From Planctomycetaceae bacterium UBA2972 (GTDB taxonomy: Bacteria > Planctomycetota > Planctomycetia > Pirellulales > Pirellulaceae), in contig DEAW01000038.1 of the NCBI GenBank assembly GCA_002348315.1, forward strand, positions 68,365 through 132,364: 64,000 nucleotides of DNA, given 5' to 3'. Position numbers and translations under genes: made by a program. The notes beneath the pieces were generated by a model. That model searched no databases, had not been told where the DNA came from, and was given only the letters and a program-made list of their open reading frames with translations. This document shows positions 60,263-64,000 of the stretch, in pieces (position 1 is the first letter of the stretch; every line of letters begins with the position of its first letter).

Positions 60263-61846
60263 TTAATTGCGTGTTTTGAATTCCGAAGTGTTGATCAATG
60301 CCCATAAAATGTCTTCAAAGGCTTCGGAGCGATTACCAACCTGCTGGATGTACTGAAGGTTAGTCGCGAGTTCCTTGCGATTGGGTCGACGGGATAACGT
60401 CTTGAGGTACAATTCCTGGACCGCCTGACGATTACTACTGACTTCGGAAAGTAAATTGCCCAGCATCGTGCCTGGTCGAGCTGTGATTTGCCTGGCCAAA
60501 CTCTGAGAATTCATCATTAGCAGTGCCTGAGGGATGGTGCCGGAGACTTCTTCTCGTAAATTGTTAGGATCGTAACCGAAGGCCAGATTAAACTGGCGGC
60601 GAATGAGCTGGTCAGCGCGATCCGGTAATTCCGGAAATTCTAACGAATTCATTACCGCGTCTAAAAGCTGATCGGCTCGGAGCGGTTGGACGGCATTTGC
60701 CTGAAATGGTAGCTGGTCATAGGATCGTCTATCGAGGCTTTCCAATTGATAATGCTGAGTCGAAACGATGGTGGCTATGAGCCACTTCATGTTATATCCG
60801 GACTCAGTAAATTTGGCGGACAGATATTCAAAAGCCGCCGGTGCAATGGCATCGCGGTCCGGTCCCATATCGTCCACAGGTTCATGGAACCCTTCTCCTA
60901 CTAATTCAGCCCAGACTCGATTCACCGTGGCTTTGGCAAACCAGGGATTGTCGGCTGCTGTTACCCAGTCGGCCAGGGCATTGCGCCGCTCGCTGTCAGG
61001 AGTACCAAGCGGTAAGCTTTGATCGTTGATGAAGAATTTTGGAGCAACTTCCGGACCGGGTGTAGCCGGATCTTCAAAGTTGGGCATGCGGTGTTCCAGT
61101 GTTCCGATAAAACGATTGTTGTTGTTTCGAGGTTGGAATCGAATGCGGTCGACGGCATAGACTAAGAATGTGCGTGGATCCATTTGGGGGCGAACGGCAA
61201 CACGGGGGAAGAAGGCTGCCAATTCATGAAATTGTTCCTGCTTCCAGCGATCGGTTGGATGGTCGTGACATTGTGCACACTGAATTTGAATCCCCAGAAA
61301 AATTCGTGAGATTTCGGAAACCGTTTCTTCCGGACGGCCCTGTTGTGCTCCAATTAAGGCTGTGCGTCCATCTTCGCGAACGTCGCCAGAGGCAGTAATT
61401 AAATCGGTGGCAACCTGATCCCAGGAGGTGTTGTCATTTAGGGCCTTGCTGAAATACTCTTCAGCGGATGGCAATCCCAACAAAACCTGGTCATTGCTGC
61501 GTCGATAGTAGATGACGTCTCGCCAGAATCTCCCCCAGTTCGTCCCATAATCCGCATCCTGTAAAAGGAGTTCCGCAACTTTAGTTCGCTTTTCCGGATG
61601 GGTTTCATGATTAAAAACTAGAATGTCATCGAGCGATGGTGTCTTACCGGTGAGATCCAGAAACAGGCGTCGTAGGTAGGTCTCATCGTCACAAACGTCG
61701 GCGGCAGACGGTTGAGTTTGAGTATCGATTAACCGATCAACTTCGGCTGCAACTTCCAATACAGATTGCCCATGAGCCGGAACTAAGCTGAAAATGCTTA
61801 GCGTGAATACGAAGGACACCGCTGGACGTAGAAGTGAGATGGTCAT
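60263..61846 (-). CDS. Exported DUF1549/DUF1553 protein
   Basis: The 527-residue product has a signal peptide (about 10-27). DUF1549 signatures include DETYLRRLFLDLTGKTP, the CxxCH-like CAQCHDHPTDRW (about 198-209) and FFPRV. The DUF1553 half includes NPWFAKATVNRVWAELVGEGFHEPVDDMGP and the C-terminal LSRRPNRKELATNL. CAQCH is a potential c-type haem site. The usual N-terminal PSCyt1 domain is absent, so this is a compact form. It is followed by DUF1501 on the same strand. The ATG at 61846 is selected because it begins the signal peptide. Confidence 0.9.
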   Translation of the reverse strand: MTISLLRPAVSFVFTLSIFSLVPAHGQSVLEVAAEVDRLIDTQTQPSAADVCDDETYLRRLFLDLTGKTPSLDDILVFNHETHPEKRTKVAELLLQDADYGTNWGRFWRDVIYYRRSNDQVLLGLPSAEEYFSKALNDNTSWDQVATDLITASGDVREDGRTALIGAQQGRPEETVSEISRIFLGIQIQCAQCHDHPTDRWKQEQFHELAAFFPRVAVRPQMDPRTFLVYAVDRIRFQPRNNNNRFIGTLEHRMPNFEDPATPGPEVAPKFFINDQSLPLGTPDSERRNALADWVTAADNPWFAKATVNRVWAELVGEGFHEPVDDMGPDRDAIAPAAFEYLSAKFTESGYNMKWLIATIVSTQHYQLESLDRRSYDQLPFQANAVQPLRADQLLDAVMNSLEFPELPDRADQLIRRQFNLAFGYDPNNLREEVSGTIPQALLMMNSQSLARQITARPGTMLGNLLSEVSSNRQAVQELYLKTLSRRPNRKELATNLQYIQQVGNRSEAFEDILWALINTSEFKTRN

Positions 61847-61935
61847 GACGAGTACTTTGCTGTTTGAGCCCCAAACATATCCGTTTAACACTTATTATCG
61901 ACCTTGGTTTCGATAAAACTATGGTGAGAAACCGG

Positions 61936-61941
61936 TATAAT
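61936..61941 (+). promoter_or_regulatory. Candidate -10 element for the EF-hand gene
   Basis: TATAAT 93 bases before the EF-hand start, in a divergent gap. No good -35 is visible. Confidence 0.3.
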
Positions 61942-62033
61942 TTAACAGTCAGCGAAACCTTTTGGTCGATCTAAACGTTTAACAATAACTGTTTAATATT
62001 CAGGTTTGGATCAATTTGAACTTTAGGTGAGCT

Positions 62034-62507
62034 ATGAAAAATCAACTTATCGTCCTCGTGATCATAATTGTCTTTGTTGGATCTGGCAGCTTAGATGCTC
62101 AGCGTCCCCAAACGCCGCTCAACCCACAACAACGTCTGGCTCGTTACCGCCAGCTTTTACAACGCTTTGATGTGAATAATAACGGTCAGTTAGATCCCGA
62201 AGAGCGAGCGGCGATCCAACGTTTTCAGGCTCAGCGTAATGCAAGTAATGCAACGCAACGTCCGCAAATGCAGCGTCCCCAAACACGGCCTGATCAAACC
62301 GGGGGAAACACTCAGCAGCGTCCTGGTCCGGGCATGATCCAGCAACGCCCTGAAAATCCACAGCGTAGAAACGGTCTCCAGTTTCTACCCCGTAAACGGG
62401 AAAATAAATTAGATAAATCCAGATTGTTACGTCGCTTTGATTCCAACGGTGATGGGCAGTTGGGTGCAGAAGAACGAGCAGCAGCGATTGAGGCGATGCG
62501 AAACTAA
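62034..62507 (+). CDS. Small exported EF-hand protein
   Basis: The 157-residue protein has a signal peptide (about 3-21), two EF-hand calcium loops, DVNNNGQLDPEE (about 42-53) and DSNGDGQLGAEE (about 135-146), and a Gln/Arg/Pro-rich low-complexity middle (repeated QRPQ units). Each loop has Asp/Asn at positions 1, 3 and 5 and Glu at 12. Such EF-hand proteins are plentiful in planctomycetes and may act in calcium-dependent surface structures. AGGTGA precedes the ATG. It ends 8 bases from the convergent gene. Confidence 0.82.
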   Translation: MKNQLIVLVIIIVFVGSGSLDAQRPQTPLNPQQRLARYRQLLQRFDVNNNGQLDPEERAAIQRFQAQRNASNATQRPQMQRPQTRPDQTGGNTQQRPGPGMIQQRPENPQRRNGLQFLPRKRENKLDKSRLLRRFDSNGDGQLGAEERAAAIEAMRN

Positions 62508-62514
62508 CGTACCG

Positions 62515-64000
62515 CTATTTTAATTGACCGGCAACCAGACGGTGGATCGCAGCCGGAGCAGCGAGTGCCAAACGCCCGTCAGGTAAGGATTCGATGAGCC
62601 GAATATCCACGTTTTGCTGGTTCTCTTCATCTGCACTGGCCAATTGGCTAAGTGTTTTGATTAAGGCATCGCGTTTGGTGACAGGCATTTTGCTGAGATC
62701 ATAAAGGCCAATTTGATTGGAAGCGATGGCGTGCTCTGCCGTCGTAATTTCCAGGACGCCGTTGGCACGAGCAATATATGAGAGCCCGTTGTCGGTGAGA
62801 ATTCTCTCGAGACATTCCTGCAGTGACTCGTCCTCAGTCGCGACATTGATTTGGCTACGTGGAGTCCAGCCAGCCTGCCAAATGTTTTTCCAGTTGGCCT
62901 GGAATTGCAAGCCGGAATTTCGGTTTAAGTGGATCAGCACTTGTAACAATGGAACACCATTACCAAAACTCAGTGTGAATTCTTTCTCATAATGATTCCA
63001 GGCTGTTAATTCGTGAGTACTCTGTGGCACTGACGGGTCTTGCAGACTGTGAAGTAACTGACGAACCCTGGCTTGCGTTCGTTCATTTCCGGTGATGATA
63101 AGGTTCGTCATCTCATCATCTTCAGCATTCGCTTCGGTCTTCGAAATGATGGATTCGGAAGGCGCCAGAAGTGTATTGATATGTTCACTCAATGCTTCTC
63201 CGGGTAGGTCCGGAATTGTGGTTTCACCAGCCTTGAGTGTGACAGTTTTGATGGTCGTATCGGCATGTACTGTGGCCAAAATGGAAATGTGTCCGTCTTC
63301 GATTTGATGTGTCAGACCAATGTCGGTAAGGATTGTGTTGAGTATCTGGTCGATCGTTTGATCTTCAGTGGTAAGTTTCACTCCGGCCTGATGACTTAAT
63401 CCGGCCAGTTCGAGCGATTCAAAATCGAAGGTGAACGGGATATTGCCAAGCGTTCCGAGGAATTCGAGAAACTGATTGAGTGGTATTTCATTGGGGACAT
63501 CAATCTGAGGAACGGTAAACCCCAAACCTGCTTCAAGGTTGACCGGTGCTGCCGCCTGGCGTTCAACTTTAGGAGTTGGTAATTTGGCAACCGGCGCGGC
63601 ATTGTTGATGACAAAAGGGCTGTTGCTTAAGAAAGGGGCTACGTCGTCAATGACCGAATCGAGGTTTTCGGCATCCTCTGTTCCCGGTTCGGAAGTGCTT
63701 TCTGGAGTTAAGCCTTCCGGAGCCATCGGTAACGTCTCTTCCATAGGCAGAGGATTTGGGTCGTCCGGCGGATCAGCAGGACTGTCAGGATCTACTACGT
63801 CCTGAGGCATCGGGGCATCTGAATCTTCAGGTGGGTCGGTTTCGGATTCCTTTCCGGGTAGCTCTGGTTCCTCCGTTACAATATCTGGGTTTTCTGCAGT
63901 TTCCGATTCGACTTCTTTGTCCGGATTCGTTGGTGCATCTGGCGAAGTGACCGAAGGTTGCTGATTCTGAGAGGCGAGGTTGCTAGTGTCGTCAGGTAGT
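62515..64000 (-). CDS. Secretin-N/STN-like repeat protein (5' end outside window)
   Basis: The frame is open to the right edge, so the N-terminus is missing; the internal ATG at 63810 is not necessarily the start. About 495 residues are visible. The first 145 are Pro/Glu/Asp-rich, an acidic spacer. Then come repeated small alpha/beta modules of STN/secretin-N type: IPLNQFLEFLGTLGNIPFTFDFE with TIDQILNTILTDIGLTHQIEDGH, and VPLLQVLIHLNRNSGLQFQ with SLQECLERILTDNGLSYIARANG. The modules resemble those preceding secretin pores, but no secretin barrel is seen. A role in an outer-membrane or signalling complex is possible. Confidence 0.72.
   Translation of the reverse strand, partial: LPDDTSNLASQNQQPSVTSPDAPTNPDKEVESETAENPDIVTEEPELPGKESETDPPEDSDAPMPQDVVDPDSPADPPDDPNPLPMEETLPMAPEGLTPESTSEPGTEDAENLDSVIDDVAPFLSNSPFVINNAAPVAKLPTPKVERQAAAPVNLEAGLGFTVPQIDVPNEIPLNQFLEFLGTLGNIPFTFDFESLELAGLSHQAGVKLTTEDQTIDQILNTILTDIGLTHQIEDGHISILATVHADTTIKTVTLKAGETTIPDLPGEALSEHINTLLAPSESIISKTEANAEDDEMTNLIITGNERTQARVRQLLHSLQDPSVPQSTHELTAWNHYEKEFTLSFGNGVPLLQVLIHLNRNSGLQFQANWKNIWQAGWTPRSQINVATEDESLQECLERILTDNGLSYIARANGVLEITTAEHAIASNQIGLYDLSKMPVTKRDALIKTLSQLASADEENQQNVDIRLIESLPDGRLALAAPAAIHRLVAGQLK

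Noticed and set aside
1..64000. CRISPR arrays, insertion sequences, tRNA or rRNA genes
   Set aside because: No spaced direct repeats, transposase frames or cloverleaf/rRNA-like sequences were recognised on either strand by reading; a tRNAscan or Infernal run would be needed to exclude them fully.

Overview
The window reads as chromosomal DNA from a planctomycete (class Planctomycetia). The signs are a protein with two Planctomycete-type cytochrome c domains (53005-54921), an adjacent DUF1501 / DUF1549-DUF1553 pair (58967-61846), a membrane-anchored Ser/Thr kinase, very large ResB/CcsA-type cytochrome c assembly proteins, and several ExbB/ExbD-like sets. Base composition looks close to 50% G+C. 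Housekeeping genes are scattered in short clusters on both strands. I see no tRNA, rRNA, insertion sequence, prophage or CRISPR array. The genus cannot be named from this alone.

Layout. 1-4.7 kb: TPR proteins followed by an ExbB and two ExbD proteins. 4.7-8.2 kb: a Xer recombinase (minus), then galE and a PlsC-like acyltransferase (plus). 8.2-11.9 kb, minus: aroC, rpmE, prfA, prmC. 12-20.7 kb: a bile-acid-symporter-family permease (plus), then on the minus strand a ResB-like protein carrying a predicted YWTD beta-propeller, a CcsA-like protein with a long N-terminal extension, and an AsmA-like protein. 20.9-23.6 kb: an HTH/acidic-repeat/membrane protein, a small secreted protein, and a queD (6-pyruvoyl-tetrahydropterin synthase family) pseudogene with two nonsense codons and no frameshift. 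23.7-27.6 kb: an overlapping three-gene MotA/TolQ-like module whose two anchored coiled-coil partners are not classical ExbD. 27.6-32.8 kb, minus: rpmB, gatC-gatA-gatB and bioA. 33-40.6 kb: a thioredoxin-fold protein without the CxxC, a hisN-like phosphatase, dksA-like/lspA, thrC, dapB, a small Cys-containing protein, and thiC. 40.7-46 kb, minus: metH and a GT-C glycosyltransferase. 46.2-51.2 kb, minus: a compact six-gene operon (glutaredoxin-like, DUF2064 transferase, ThiO-like, flavoprotein, radical SAM, degenerate metallophosphoesterase). 51.4-57.7 kb, plus: Ser/Thr kinase, dihaem protein, APH-like kinase, divergent enolase, cupin. 57.7-59 kb: a DAHP synthase gene behind a leader-peptide attenuator. 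59-64 kb: DUF1501 and DUF1549/DUF1553 proteins, an EF-hand protein, and a partial secretin-N/STN-like protein.

The most notable discovery is at 57712-57957. A 25-codon leader ORF, not obvious in a gene-length scan, has five Phe, two Trp and a final Tyr codon, with FFWSFFF at its core. It is followed by mutually exclusive pause, antiterminator and terminator hairpins, and then by a type I-beta DAHP synthase gene, the first enzyme of aromatic amino acid synthesis. All four segments of a classical ribosome-mediated attenuator are present. Other leads are the six-gene radical-SAM operon, the TolQ-like triad, the ResB-propeller fusion and the queD pseudogene.
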